Of a stretch of DNA of 64,000 nucleotides, positions 10,660 through 19,830 are shown one piece after another. Origin of the DNA: Hofstenia miamia (lineage: Eukaryota; Xenacoelomorpha; Acoela); contig SCFE01000081.1 in the NCBI GenBank assembly GCA_004352715.1, forward strand, positions 1,696,537-1,760,536, given 5' to 3'. Below the pieces are notes generated by a model. That model searched no databases. It was not told the origin of the DNA and worked only from the letters and a program-made list of their open reading frames with translations. Within the stretch, counting starts at the first letter, position 1. Each line of letters begins with the position of its first letter. A program made the translations under genes and the position numbers.

Positions 10660-13150
10660 TAACAATACCCTTTACAAGGATAATGCTCCAATATCTCATT
10701 ATGACTAACTCCTAAGCATAAGAAGTGCAATGCATCAATTATCATTTGCAATGCTCAAAGCCTCCTTTATTCAGCAAGACACCTCAGTTTTGTCAATTTT
10801 TTACAATTAAGCTTACCTGATATAATTTGCATTTCAGAATCCTGGCTTAACTCATTGTTGTCAAATGAATATATTTTTCCGCGGACATCATACAAAATGC
10901 TTTGTAGATCAGATTGGCGAAAAGATTAGCATGGCGGATTACTTATCACTTCAAATTCTGATAGCTTAAGTTTTCACTCTGTCCAAATAGATTTTAATCT
11001 CCTTCATTTGCATGCGCAACAATTTCTATGATACAAAATATTTTTGCCTTCTTGTGTGCTCATATAATCCACCTGAAAATAGTAGATATCGTATTGAGCC
11101 AAATGATCTTAATGTATATCTTCAAGAATGTTACAGATATTTTTCAGCTAAATCGTCATGCACAAAACGCATGATTTTAGTAATAGATTTCAATCTGCCA
11201 CATATTCATTGGTTTTCATTGTCATCAGCTGACCCTTATGAAAATGAGATTCTAGATATACCAATTGATTATTCACTAATTCAATTTATTAATGTTCACA
11301 CCAATAAATGCTGAAATATACGACATAATTTGCTATCAGCCAATGATATATTTAACCTTTCAAGTATTCCACCTTTAGATCATCATATATCTGATAAGAT
11401 AAGATAAGATAAGAATTTATTAAAAATCAGAAAGAACATCTGGTAGTGATTTAAAAAAAATACCTACTTCAACTCCGACAAATACATTACCAAGAAAGAA
11501 TTATTCTTAATCTCAGTGTAATATTACTGTCATAAATTGAACACTTTCTTCCTAGCATATCATTATGTGATCTTATACAAGATTTGTATAGCACATTGCT
11601 CCCAATTATATATAGCTATGTTCCAATTTGTCGAAAATGTCGTGAAGAACTGCCATATTTCTATTCTTCTCTAAAAGTACACACTTTAAACAAGCTTTCG
11701 AAACGTAAACGCAAATATAAACGTATTCATTCTCAAAACAATAAAGAAAAGATGGACATGCTATTCAAAGAAGGGCAAGATTTTATAGAATTGGATAAGA
11801 TTACCCTATTTAACACCCTTTCACCTGATAGCACTAATGCAAATGATGGTTTTAAATTCTTTAATCTCTCTCTGTGTTATCAGGGCTTCCAGCTTCAATG
11901 CATTATGCATCTAATATAGCTGATTCTTCATCTGCTAAATCAGAACTATTTAACTCACATTTTGCATCAGTTTACAATGAAAAACTTACATTTGCAGATC
12001 CTTACACTGATAATATTCCTACACGTTTTTTATTATCAGTCTCACGATCCCTGAATACCGTTTACAAATTACTCAACTCCTGTGATCTCTTTACATCGAA
12101 AACTGCCGATCTCCTTCCTTCATTTATACTTAAAACGTTTTCAAATGAAATCTTAGCACATGTTCTCAGTATATTTAAGCATGTAATAGCAAATAAAATT
12201 TATATATCCTGCTGGAAAACTTCTTTTATAACACCTATTCCTAAAAATCAAGATTTTACAAATATTAAACACTATCGTCCAATTTCACTGCACCCAAAAA
12301 TGTCTATTGTGCTCGGAAAAAATTCTTTTTAAATATGCTTTTCCACTAATTAAAACACAACTTCGCAATTGTCAGCATGGTTTCTGTCCAAGAAGATCTA
12401 CTGTTACACAGCTCCTGACATTTATTGACAACATTTTTCGCTATAAGGATGATAATCTACTTGCTGCATGTATTTATTTAGAGTTTTGTAAGGCATTCGA
12501 CAAAATTTCATATTCTCTTATTCTTCATAAATTGAAATGTTTGGATTCGAAAAAGATTCTTTATCTGTTTACTCACTCTTATACTGATCAACAACAATGC
12601 GTAAACATATCTTCTCAAAAGGAAATAACGAGTGGTGGTCCACAGGGATCTGTTTTTGCAGTTAAAATGTTCATTATATTTATTAATGATTGCAAACTCC
12701 TAACTGTCGGTAATAATTGTATATCTCAACTGCAAAATGACATAAACAACTTTGTTGATTGGTCTAGTATGAATTCAATACATCTAAGTGTGAGGCAGTT
12801 CTTTTTTCAAAGTTGCCCGGAAACCACTGATAACCTAACTATATACAACACTAAAATGCCATAGAAAAGTAGAAGAACTGTCTCTCATTCAAGAAAAGAC
12901 TCAAGAAATGTAAACTACTACATATTACTCTTTATCTGGAATATTTAGATTTAATTTTCTTTAATAAACTGGTTAATAATTATTATGACATTGATATCCA
13001 AGATTTTGTGAGCATAGCATTCAGCTCAGACGTAGTGATCTATTCACACAAAACTTCCAACATTACGAAAAGACTCTAGTGATAAATCATTCTTTGTTTG
13101 TGTGAGCCATTTTATAAATTTTCTTTATCTCAAAACAAAAATAAATTGTT
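10660..13150 (+). pseudogene. LINE ORF2 remnant: AP endonuclease and reverse transcriptase
   Basis: Endonuclease part at 11012-11314: VCSYNPPENS, MILVIDFNLPHIHW (the GDFNLPxIxW motif with G changed to I) and QFINVHTNKC. Reverse transcriptase at 11874-12864 over two frames: FITPIPKN, YRPISL, HGFCPRRSTVTQLLTF, LEFCKAFDKISYSLILHKL (first catalytic Asp) and GGPQGSVFAVKMFIIFIND. The YADD box expected about 20 residues later is missing; sequence jumps to the LQNDINNFVDWSSMNSIHLS block, so a small deletion removed the active site. A C-terminal tail (LEYLDLIFFNKL, YYDIDIQDFV) follows to about 13030. Stops throughout. Confidence 0.7.
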
Positions 13151-13378
13151 TTCATAGATTAAAAATATTAAAGGAAAAACTATTGGACTACATTAGTCAA
13201 CTACCTTTTGATAAAAATAATTCTTGCACATTCTCAATAAATTGCCGAAGATCAACATGCCGCAGTTAATTAATTTTATTGTAAATGCTGTTTTTGTTTA
13301 TTTATTTGTATGAATTTTATATTGTACTATAATTTGGGATATGATGCGCGATCATATGTTCATAATAAGAAAGTCTCA

Positions 13379-13420
13379 TAATAATTATAATAATAATAAT
13401 ACTAATATTGTTTTTATTAC
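13379..13420. repeat. Degenerate (TAA)n tract at the 3' end of a Dong-like LINE
   Basis: ATAATAATAATACTAATATTG: imperfect TAA repeat between the CR1/Jockey-type LINE and the 3' terminus of the first Dong-like LINE. Confidence 0.7.
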
Positions 13421-13461
13421 TTTGCACAGCTTCATGCTGGTATTCTTCTCAGCTCGGGAAC

Positions 13462-14290
13462 TCACCAGTTCCCAGGGAGTCTGAGAGTTTTCCTAAGGAC
13501 TCTAGCTGTTCCTAACAATGCTGCCTTCTGTGTTACTGCTCCTCCCCACTTTGGTACTCCCAACTCCTCCAAGTATCTCTTATGCTTCTTACTCACTGCT
13601 CCTAGTGCTCCTACTACTACTGGGACTACTTCAACTTTCTTTAGCTTCCACAGCCTTTCTATTTCCTCTGCCAACTATCTATACTTGTTTATCTTCTCTT
13701 TCTAATTGCTTTCTTCATTCCTGTCCTGCTATGTCTATCACTACTACCAATCTGTTCCATTTGTCTACCAGTACAATGTGTGGCTTCCATGCGTCTATCG
13801 TCTTGCTTATTTGTATGTTGAAGTTCCACGGTATCTTAACTTTCTCATTCTCTATGACTCCCTGTGTTTCAACCTTTAACCAATACTGCCTGCTCAAGCT
13901 CCAATGTACCATTTGTCCCACATTGTCATACCTGAACTTATACGAATTTCGTGCCAACATCTCACACCCTGCTATCAGATGATCTACTGTCTCCGCCTCA
14001 TTCTTACATAGCCTACACTTACTTCTGCTCTTCTTCACCCAGTTTGTTCTTATTGCTTGCTCCTGTGCTGTCATTATCAGTGCTTCTCTTTTTAGTCCTG
14101 CCTTCTTTAACCGCTTGTATTCTAGTATTCTCCATGCATTGCCTTCTGCCTATACCTTGTTTGTCTCTGATTCTATCCTACTTTGGTATACCTTTTTTCC
14201 TTCACTCTCAGTTCTTATCTTCCTTAGCTCCTAAGTGACCTCTAGTAGGGATCCTCTAGGTTGCTTCTGTTTCTGCAGTTCCCTCTAAAC
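13462..14290 (-). pseudogene. CCHC knuckle and restriction-like endonuclease of Dong-like LINE
   Basis: Minus-strand frames 14074-13715 and 13674-13462 encode CRLCKNEAETVDHLIAGC, a CX2C-HX4C knuckle, then WNFNIQISKTIDAWKPHIVL, VDKWNRLVVVIDIA (the PD-(D/E)XK-like core of R2/R4-type LINE endonucleases, here H replacing P in PDI), and after a break AEEIERLWKLKKVEVVPVVV, GALGAVSKKHKRYLEELGVP. The endonuclease nicks the target DNA for target-primed reverse transcription. A short deletion between IDIA and EEIERLW removes the IAVPxDxNV...KIxKY segment present in the copy at 35401-35500. Many plus-strand Leu/Ser-rich frames here are antisense shadows. Confidence 0.7.
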
Positions 14291-15270
14291 TTAGCAGCCC
14301 TTTCCCTCCCTTGCCATGTACAGCCTATCTACATCTCCATTGAGGTTGTATGCTCTCTCTGCTGCTAGTATCTTCCTTGTCTCCCTGTCTAATTCCCTTA
14401 GTTCATTGTTGTTCCACCTAACTATTCCTGCCGAATATCTCACAACTGGTATCGCCCACGTATTAATTGCCTTTATGCTGTTCTGCCCATTCAATGCTGA
14501 CTTCTGTAGTACCTTCGTTACTCTCTTCTTGTATTCTTTTCTTAACCTCGTCCTCATTTCTTGTCTGAACTCCTTTTGTATCTGCTCACTCTTTTTCTCT
14601 GATTCCTCACTTCCCCATATATTCTCCCAGAACTTTACTGCGTCCTCGCCTGCTTTAACTGTAGAATCTTCCTTCTTGGGTCTCAAACTTCATACTGTCT
14701 CTTGCCTGCCCTATATTTTCTGAGTTTCTCAGCTTCTGCAACTAATCTCCTCTTAAACTCTTCCCTTGCAGCTTCTATAGCCTACCCTGCACCTGTCCTC
14801 AATTCTTTTCCCCATGCCGGCTTTCTGTCTCTCTTATCTTCTACACTTTTCAGCACCTCCCATGCGCCTGCGTACACTAACCAGTTTATCTCTGTTACAT
14901 TCCTAGCTTCTATCCTTTGCTGTCTCCACTGCTAACTTGCTTCTCTTAATGCCTCTTGGTACTGGCAACGTACTTCTGTCTTCTATTTCGTCCTTCATCC
15001 TTTCCTTGATTGATGTCTCTGTTTCTACAGCTGCGGTTTCTGCTGTTTCTAGCACTACTACTACATCGGCCACTTCATTTTCCTTTGTCTGTTCAGCTTT
15101 TCTTTTTCCCTTATTCTCATCCAGTTTCAGCTTTCTGACCTGCAAGCATCTGCTCTGTAACTTCTAATCCTGTTTCTTCTTTTTTTCCATTCTTCCAGCA
15201 TTCTCTTCCTATAACCCCTACCATCTGGTCTGCTTCTTCTGTAACACTCCAATGCTATCCTATACTGCCA
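14291..15270 (-). pseudogene. N-terminal and thumb-region remnants of Dong-like LINE ORF
   Basis: Minus strand: 15260-15150 holds ALEKWQYRIALECYRRS and RGYRKRMLEEWKKRR, a block typical of R4/Dong N-termini, followed by a frameshift into TEQMLAGQ. 15145-14903 is a Lys/Glu/Val-rich linker. 14686-14291 has KAGEDAVKFWENIWGS, QKEFRQEMRTRLRKEYKKRV, then INTWAIPVVRYSAGIVRW, NNELRELDRETRKILAAERA and DVDRLYMAREG. In the neighbouring copy (15487-17996) the FWENIWG block is followed by TTVRLKEALKKMKNWKAPG and the RT; here it is fused to the post-RT region, which marks an internal deletion of roughly the whole RT. Confidence 0.65.
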
Positions 15271-15394
15271 CTTCTCGAGTGCACACTCCCGATTGTGGAG
15301 TCCGCCTGTTGACCGGAGATTGTTGGCACCCTCTGACCATTTAAGGCCTGCCGGGGACTGAGGGCCTTTTCTTTTTGTTGCACTTTCGTTGAAG

Positions 15395-15471
15395 GTAGGG
15401 TCGGGGGTCGGGCTCGAACCCGGGTCCGAGCGGTCCCAGTCTAGCCTTCTACTCCTTGGCCACTAGAGCCC
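15395..15471 (-). promoter_or_regulatory. tRNA-like head with Pol III A- and B-box-like motifs at LINE 5' end
   Basis: Read on the minus strand from the first base after the TAA repeat: GGGCTCTAGTGGCCAAGGAG, then TAGAAGGCTAGACT, then CGGACCCGGGTTCGAGCCC. TAGTGGCCAAGG fits the A box and D arm of Ser/Leu-type tRNAs, and GGTTCGAGCCC fits the B box GGTTCGANNCC, about 45 bases apart. The T stem does not pair well and no acceptor stem closes, so it is tRNA-derived, not a tRNA gene. It is the GC-richest stretch of the window. It may be an internal Pol III promoter captured by this element or a SINE head fused to it. Confidence 0.55.
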
Positions 15472-15486
15472 ATTATTATTATTATA
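15472..15486. repeat. (ATT)n between two Dong-like LINEs
   Basis: Five ATT units separate the tRNA-like 5' head of one element from the 3' end (...GTGAGATGCAAGGA on the minus strand) of the next. It serves as target flank for both. Confidence 0.85.
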
Positions 15487-15748
15487 TCCTTGCATCTCAC
15501 AGCGTCATGCTGGTGTCCTTCTCAGCTCGGGGAACTCACCAGTTCCCAGGGAGTCTGGGAGCTTTCCTCAGGACTCTAGCTGTTCCTAACAATGCTGCCT
15601 TCTGTGCTACTGCTCCTCCCCACTTTGGTACTCCCAACTCCTCCAAGTATCTCTTATGCTTCTTACTCACTGCTCCTAGTGCTCCTACAACTACCGGGAC
15701 TACTTCAACTTTCTTTAGCTTCCACAGCCTTTCTATTTCCTCTGCCAA

Positions 15749-16664
15749 NNNNNNNNNNNNNNNNNNNNNNNNNNNNNNNNNNNNNNNNNNNNNNNNNNNN
15801 NNNNNNNNNNNNNNNNNNNNNNNNNNNNNNNNNNNNNNNNNNNNNNNNNNNNNNNNNNNNNNNNNNNNNNNNNNNNNNNNNNNNNNNNNNNNNNNNNNNN
15901 NNNNNNNNNNNNNNNNNNNNNNNNNNNNNNNNNNNNNNNNNNNNNNNNNNNNNNNNNNNNNNNNNNNNNNNNNNNNNNNNNNNNNNNNNNNNNNNNNNNN
16001 NNNNNNNNNNNNNNNNNNNNNNNNNNNNNNNNNNNNNNNNNNNNNNNNNNNNNNNNNNNNNNNNNNNNNNNNNNNNNNNNNNNNNNNNNNNNNNNNNNNN
16101 NNNNNNNNNNNNNNNNNNNNNNNNNNNNNNNNNNNNNNNNNNNNNNNNNNNNNNNNNNNNNNNNNNNNNNNNNNNNNNNNNNNNNNNNNNNNNNNNNNNN
16201 NNNNNNNNNNNNNNNNNNNNNNNNNNNNNNNNNNNNNNNNNNNNNNNNNNNNNNNNNNNNNNNNNNNNNNNNNNNNNNNNNNNNNNNNNNNNNNNNNNNN
16301 NNNNNNNNNNNNNNNNNNNNNNNNNNNNNNNNNNNNNNNNNNNNNNNNNNNNNNNNNNNNNNNNNNNNNNNNNNNNNNNNNNNNNNNNNNNNNNNNNNNN
16401 NNNNNNNNNNNNNNNNNNNNNNNNNNNNNNNNNNNNNNNNNNNNNNNNNNNNNNNNNNNNNNNNNNNNNNNNNNNNNNNNNNNNNNNNNNNNNNNNNNNN
16501 NNNNNNNNNNNNNNNNNNNNNNNNNNNNNNNNNNNNNNNNNNNNNNNNNNNNNNNNNNNNNNNNNNNNNNNNNNNNNNNNNNNNNNNNNNNNNNNNNNNN
16601 NNNNNNNNNNNNNNNNNNNNNNNNNNNNNNNNNNNNNNNNNNNNNNNNNNNNNNNNNNNNNNNN
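15749..16664. other. Assembly gap (916 N)
   Basis: Run of N inside the Dong-like LINE. Long open frames spanning it are artefacts of translating N. Confidence 1.
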
Positions 16665-17101
16665 TGCCCATCTATCTCAGTCTGCCACTTTCCCATCTCC
16701 CTCTCTAGAAACTCAACCCATTTCTGTGAAACTCCATTAGCCTCTAACGTCTTCAATACCCACTTATGTGAAATGCTGTCATATGCCTTCCTGTAGTCTA
16801 TCCATGCCATTGCCAAGTTTGTCTTCCTTCTTCTACAATTCTCCACCACTGCCTGGTCTATCAACAACTGATCTTTACATCCTCTTGTCTTCGTCCTGCA
16901 TCCCTTCTGCTCCTCTGGTATCAACCTATTCTGTTCTAAGTAACATGCCAGCTTTCTTGAAATCACAGAAGTTATCAATTTCCAAGTTATTGGCAGACAT
17001 GTTATTGGCTTGAAGTTGCTTGCCTTACTACCTTTCTTTGGATTTTTCTGTATCAGAAATGTCCTTCCCACTACTATCCACTCTGGGTACCCACTCACCA
17101 C
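16665..17101 (-). pseudogene. Reverse transcriptase N-half of Dong-like LINE (cut by gap)
   Basis: Minus-strand frame: GRTFLIQKNPKKGSKASNFK, PITCLPITWKLITSVIS (RT motif 1 region), NRLIPEEQKGCRTKTRGCKD, QLLIDQAVVENCRRRK (motif 2), LAMAWIDYRKAYDSISHKWV (motif 3 with the first catalytic Asp in WIDYRKAYD) and ANGVSQKWVEFL. This is typical of the R4/Dong group of LINEs with restriction-like endonuclease. No stop occurs from 17101 to the gap edge, so this part of the protein could still be intact, but the upstream frame is interrupted (stop just after KEALKKMKN near 17192). Confidence 0.75.
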
Positions 17102-17845
17102 ACACTACTTCAATGCTACTGCTAGTTTCTCATGAACACTTGTGAACTTCTTCATCCAATACCTATGTACCTCATCTCTGCCTGGCGCCTTTCAGTTCTT
17201 CATCTTCTTTAGAGCCTCCTTCAGCCTTACAGTTGTGATTACTTCTTCTTGCCTGATTTCTTTCTGCATCTGTACACTCTCTATCTCTGGTCCTGCAATT
17301 CCCCATATATTCTCCCAGAACCTTACTGCGTTTTCACCTGCTTTAGCTGTAGATTTTCCTCCTGCATCTAATTCTTTGTAGAATCTTCCTTCTTGGGTCT
17401 CAAACTTCATATTGTCTCTTGCCTGCTTTGCCCTTGCCCTCTGTATCAGAAATGTCCTCCCCACTACCATCCACTCTGGACACCCACTCACCACACACTC
17501 CTCCAATGCTGCTGCTAGTCTCTCATGAACACTTGTGAACTTCTTCAGCCAATACCCATGTACCTCATCTCTGCCTGGCGCCTTCCAGTTCTTCATCTTC
17601 TTTAGAGCCTCCTTCAGCCTTACAGTTGTGATTACTTCTTCTTCTTGCCTGACTTCTTTCTGCATCTGTATACTCTCTATCTCTGGTCCTGCACTTCCCC
17701 ATATATTCTCCCAGAACCTTACTGCGTCTTCACCTGCTTTAGCTGTAGCCTTTCCTCCTGCATCTAGTTCTTTGTAGAATCTTCCTTCTTGGGTCTCAAA
17801 CTTCATATTGTCTCTTGCCTGCTTTGCCCTTGCCCTATACTTTCT
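17061..17845 (-). repeat. 393-bp in-frame tandem duplication inside Dong-like LINE
   Basis: The segment from RARAKQARDNMKFETQEGRF through the FWENIWG block and TTVRLKEALKKMKN to GRTFLIQ occurs twice in a row. The ctgtatcag end marker lies at 17441 and again 393 bases away at 17048, that is 131 codons. The two units differ at scattered positions (for example GKATAKAGEDAV against GKSTAKAGENAV, and W against a stop after KKMKN). The first unit joins FLIQ directly to RARAKQ with no frame break. Confidence 0.75.
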
Positions 17846-17986
17846 CAGTTTCTCAGCTTCTGCAACTAATCTCTGCTTAAGCTCTTCTCTTGCAGTTTCT
17901 ATAGTCTTCCCCTTACCTACCCTGCACCTGTCCTGCACTGCCTTACTTGTCCTGATCTTCCCTATTTGCTGCCTAATTTTTGCCAC
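17192..17986 (-). pseudogene. N-terminal linker region of Dong-like LINE ORF, duplicated
   Basis: 264-codon minus-strand frame opening MAKIRQQIGKIRTSKAVQDR, with a Lys/Arg/Glu-rich helical region (EELKQRLVAEAEKLRKYRAR), FWENIWGS, KEALKKMKNWKAPGRDEVHG and YWLKKFTSVHERLAAAL, up to GRTFLIQ, then the second duplicated unit until a stop in place of Trp at KKMKN*. In R4/Dong proteins this region links the N-terminal domain to the RT fingers. A functional protein would need only one unit. Confidence 0.65.
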
Positions 17987-17996
17987 TTTATTCTCA

Positions 17997-17997
17997 A

Positions 17998-18049
<52 letters not shown>

Positions 18050-18067
18050 GTTGTTATTATTATTATT
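17997..18067. repeat. (TTA)n microsatellite, 5' flank of Dong-like LINE
   Basis: About 23 ATT units with one GTTGTT interruption. Directly abuts the 5' end of the element on its left. Confidence 0.95.
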
Positions 18068-19150
18068 CAGGTTTACTATGAGTTAGTTATCATTGAGAAA
18101 GAATGGAGTTAAATTTCCTGAAAACTTTAAAATTCTAATAGGTACCAACAAAGACTGGATTTGACGTCAATGATATGGTAATGAACAGAGTTTCGTACTC
18201 AAATTAAGCCGCTCCAATTAATTTGATAAATTAGGCAAAGTACAAAAAATAAATGAGGTAAGCTTTCAATATCATTAGCTGCAGTACATATTCTAAAAAT
18301 GCCATATTATATAAATTTTTGAAAAAATCATGGAACAGATCTTTGCTTTTAAAATTACAGAAAATTCTTCACTTTTTCTTATTTATACTGAAATAATTGC
18401 GCCATTTTTAAAGCAATGACAAAAAATTTGTCTAAAGCAAAGGTTAACCAATGTCATCTTGTTTGCCATTGATAGTGTTGCAAGTTAATTTTGTTCACGT
18501 ATTTCATTATAGCTTATCAAAAGTTATTATTTGTTAATGCTAAAATCATGGCGAGATCAAATCTAAATATTTGAAGCCTTCAGTGGAATCTTGAACTGCA
18601 AGTTGGGGTGAAATTTCAAGGAAGGGTTATTACTAGAGGATTCTCAGGTCTGTCATGAGATATTGGAATGTGCCATGGGAAATGAAAATTTAAGTTCCTA
18701 TGAAATAGTGAATTTTTTTAAAGTGAAATTTCGGTTTTGCTAATATTTTCGATTAAAAATTTTCTATCATGTAAATCTGTCAAATGCATGTTTTAGGTAT
18801 ATTGATGAGTAAGTGCATTTACATTCATTCCTGACAACACAAAGCGTATTCAATTGAAGGCGTCAGGCTTGGTTCTTTTATCTGCCTCAATCAGGAAATT
18901 CAAGAAGCTGAATCAGATCATTCATAATTTTACTGTGGATATTGTTTCAAGCAACAGATTTTGTGAGCCAAACACAAAAATAATATCCTTAAACGACATT
19001 AATTTAACTTCTCATTAGATTATATAAGACTTGAGCAATGTACTCTTAACCAAACTAAGTTAAGCAATTCATATGCTGGGAGTAAGCAATCAAATTAGAA
19101 ATCCATTTGTGCGTTGTGTTCACTAGAGCATGACGCCCCTACAATTATGC

Positions 19151-19153
<3 letters not shown>
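18068..19153. other. AT-rich intronic sequence, nothing identified
   Basis: No open frame, splice pair or repeat structure I can support. Confidence 0.4.

Positions 19154-19202
<49 letters not shown>
19154..19202. repeat. (TA)n microsatellite
   Basis: Uninterrupted TA dinucleotides. Confidence 0.95.
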
Positions 19203-19206
<4 letters not shown>

Positions 19207-19587
19207 AAAAAATCTTCAGAAACAGCAATAAATATAGTGTACTTTTAAAATAATAAATGAAATTTTAAGGCACTGTAAAGCCTAAATTTTGTAACATGTC
19301 ATTTTTGGGCAAGGGCATTTAAGATTATGCTTATTAGAGATAGAGTAAGTGTCATTTTTAATGTTATCTAAAAATGTGTAACAGAAGTACTAGCCTTAGC
19401 AAAGTACACAGACAAACAGTAAAATTTTGATAATCGAACGCAGCCTTAAGCGAGAAATAGTAAATCACGACATTGACATTTATGGTAACACTAAAATCAT
19501 GAAATCAAAATGCATGCATTGTTTGCAATACATATATACAGATAAACTATGAGAAAAGTAAAAATTATATACAATGAATATATTATT

Positions 19588-19830
19588 GCAGAGAACGGCA
19601 TCAATTTTTGCGGCCGATTGGGATTCTTATTATCATTGCTCGCCGGTCAATGCTACAAACAAAAACTATTATCCGGTTGCGGCCAATCAAGAGGCTCCAG
19701 TCGCAAAACATTAGTATGCAAAGAAGCATAATATCACTAAGACTACCAATAATTCAACAATCCACAATTATTGCAAGAAACCTTTAATCCCAATAAGAAT
19801 TCACAGGTTAAGCTTTCGAAATCAACCAAC
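19588..19830 (+). pseudogene. Unassigned coding-like segment with in-frame amber
   Basis: On the plus strand after attattgcag one frame reads RTASIFAADWDSYYHCSPVN, ATNKNYYPVAANQEAPVAKH, a TAG, then YAKKHNITKTTNN, YCKKPLIPIRIHRLSFRNQP. The TAG could be one change from CAG (Gln), after which the frame stays open to about 19830. GC content and residue use are protein-like and unlike the flanks. I do not recognise it. It lies antisense inside the giant intron of host gene A, so a mobile-element remnant is the likeliest origin. Confidence 0.35.

Larger units (their letters stand above)
9693..13378 (+). mobile_element. Decayed CR1/Jockey-type LINE with PHD-finger ORF1
   Basis: Near full-length non-LTR retrotransposon: short 5' leader after (TTA)n, ORF1 with PHD-type zinc finger, ORF2 with endonuclease and reverse transcriptase, and a 3' end running into an AATAAT-rich tail before the next element. 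All frames are interrupted by stops and shifts, so it is dead. It sits in sense opposite to host gene A, within its giant intron. Confidence 0.75.
13421..15471 (-). mobile_element. Dong/R4-like LINE, complete ends, internally deleted
   Basis: Minus-strand element of about 2.05 kb. Its 5' end starts exactly after ATAATAATAATG (tRNA-like head, 15471 downward) and its 3' end, ...CATGAAGCTGTGCAAAGTAA, meets the (TAA)n tract at 13420. Coding order on the minus strand: N-terminal block (LEKWQYRIALECYRRSRPDG, RGYRKRML; then KLKLDENKGKRKAEQTKENE), FWENIWG linker, then directly the post-RT block INTWAIPVVRYSAGIVRW, CCHC knuckle and restriction-like endonuclease. The whole RT catalytic core is absent, so it could only move in trans. 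Insertion in TAA repeats is the known habit of Dong in silkworm. Frameshifts are present as well. Confidence 0.75.
15487..17996 (-). mobile_element. Dong/R4-like LINE with RT, gap and internal duplication
   Basis: Second minus-strand Dong-like copy, bounded by (ATT)n at 15472-15486 and by (TTA)n at 17997-18067, so inserted in TAA repeats. It contains the RT N-half, a 916-bp N gap (15749-16664) that must hide YADD and the CCHC knuckle, and the endonuclease C-terminus (AEEIERLWKLKK, VPVVVGALGAVSKK, LEELGVPKW). The 5' end lacks the tRNA-like head and N-terminal block seen in the other copy, hence it is 5'-truncated. It also carries an in-frame 393-bp tandem duplication. Confidence 0.75.

Noticed and set aside
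13518-15167. Many Leu/Ser/Pro-rich frames on the plus strand (13518-13982, 13951-14238, 14316-14723, 14937-15167, also 17142-17381 and 17535-17777)
   Set aside because: They are antisense shadows of the Lys/Glu-rich Dong-like ORF on the minus strand, which carries the recognisable motifs.
15395-15471. A functional tRNA-Ser or tRNA-Leu gene
   Set aside because: A- and B-box-like motifs are present, but the T stem pairs poorly and no acceptor stem closes; position at the LINE 5' end fits a derived promoter.
15456-17101. Open frames of 300-520 residues across 15749-16664, and similar ones across 43541-44450, 34796-35113, 36548-36935 and 59757-60258
   Set aside because: They are open only because N runs translate as X. 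Real coding signal exists only in the flanking Dong-like parts.
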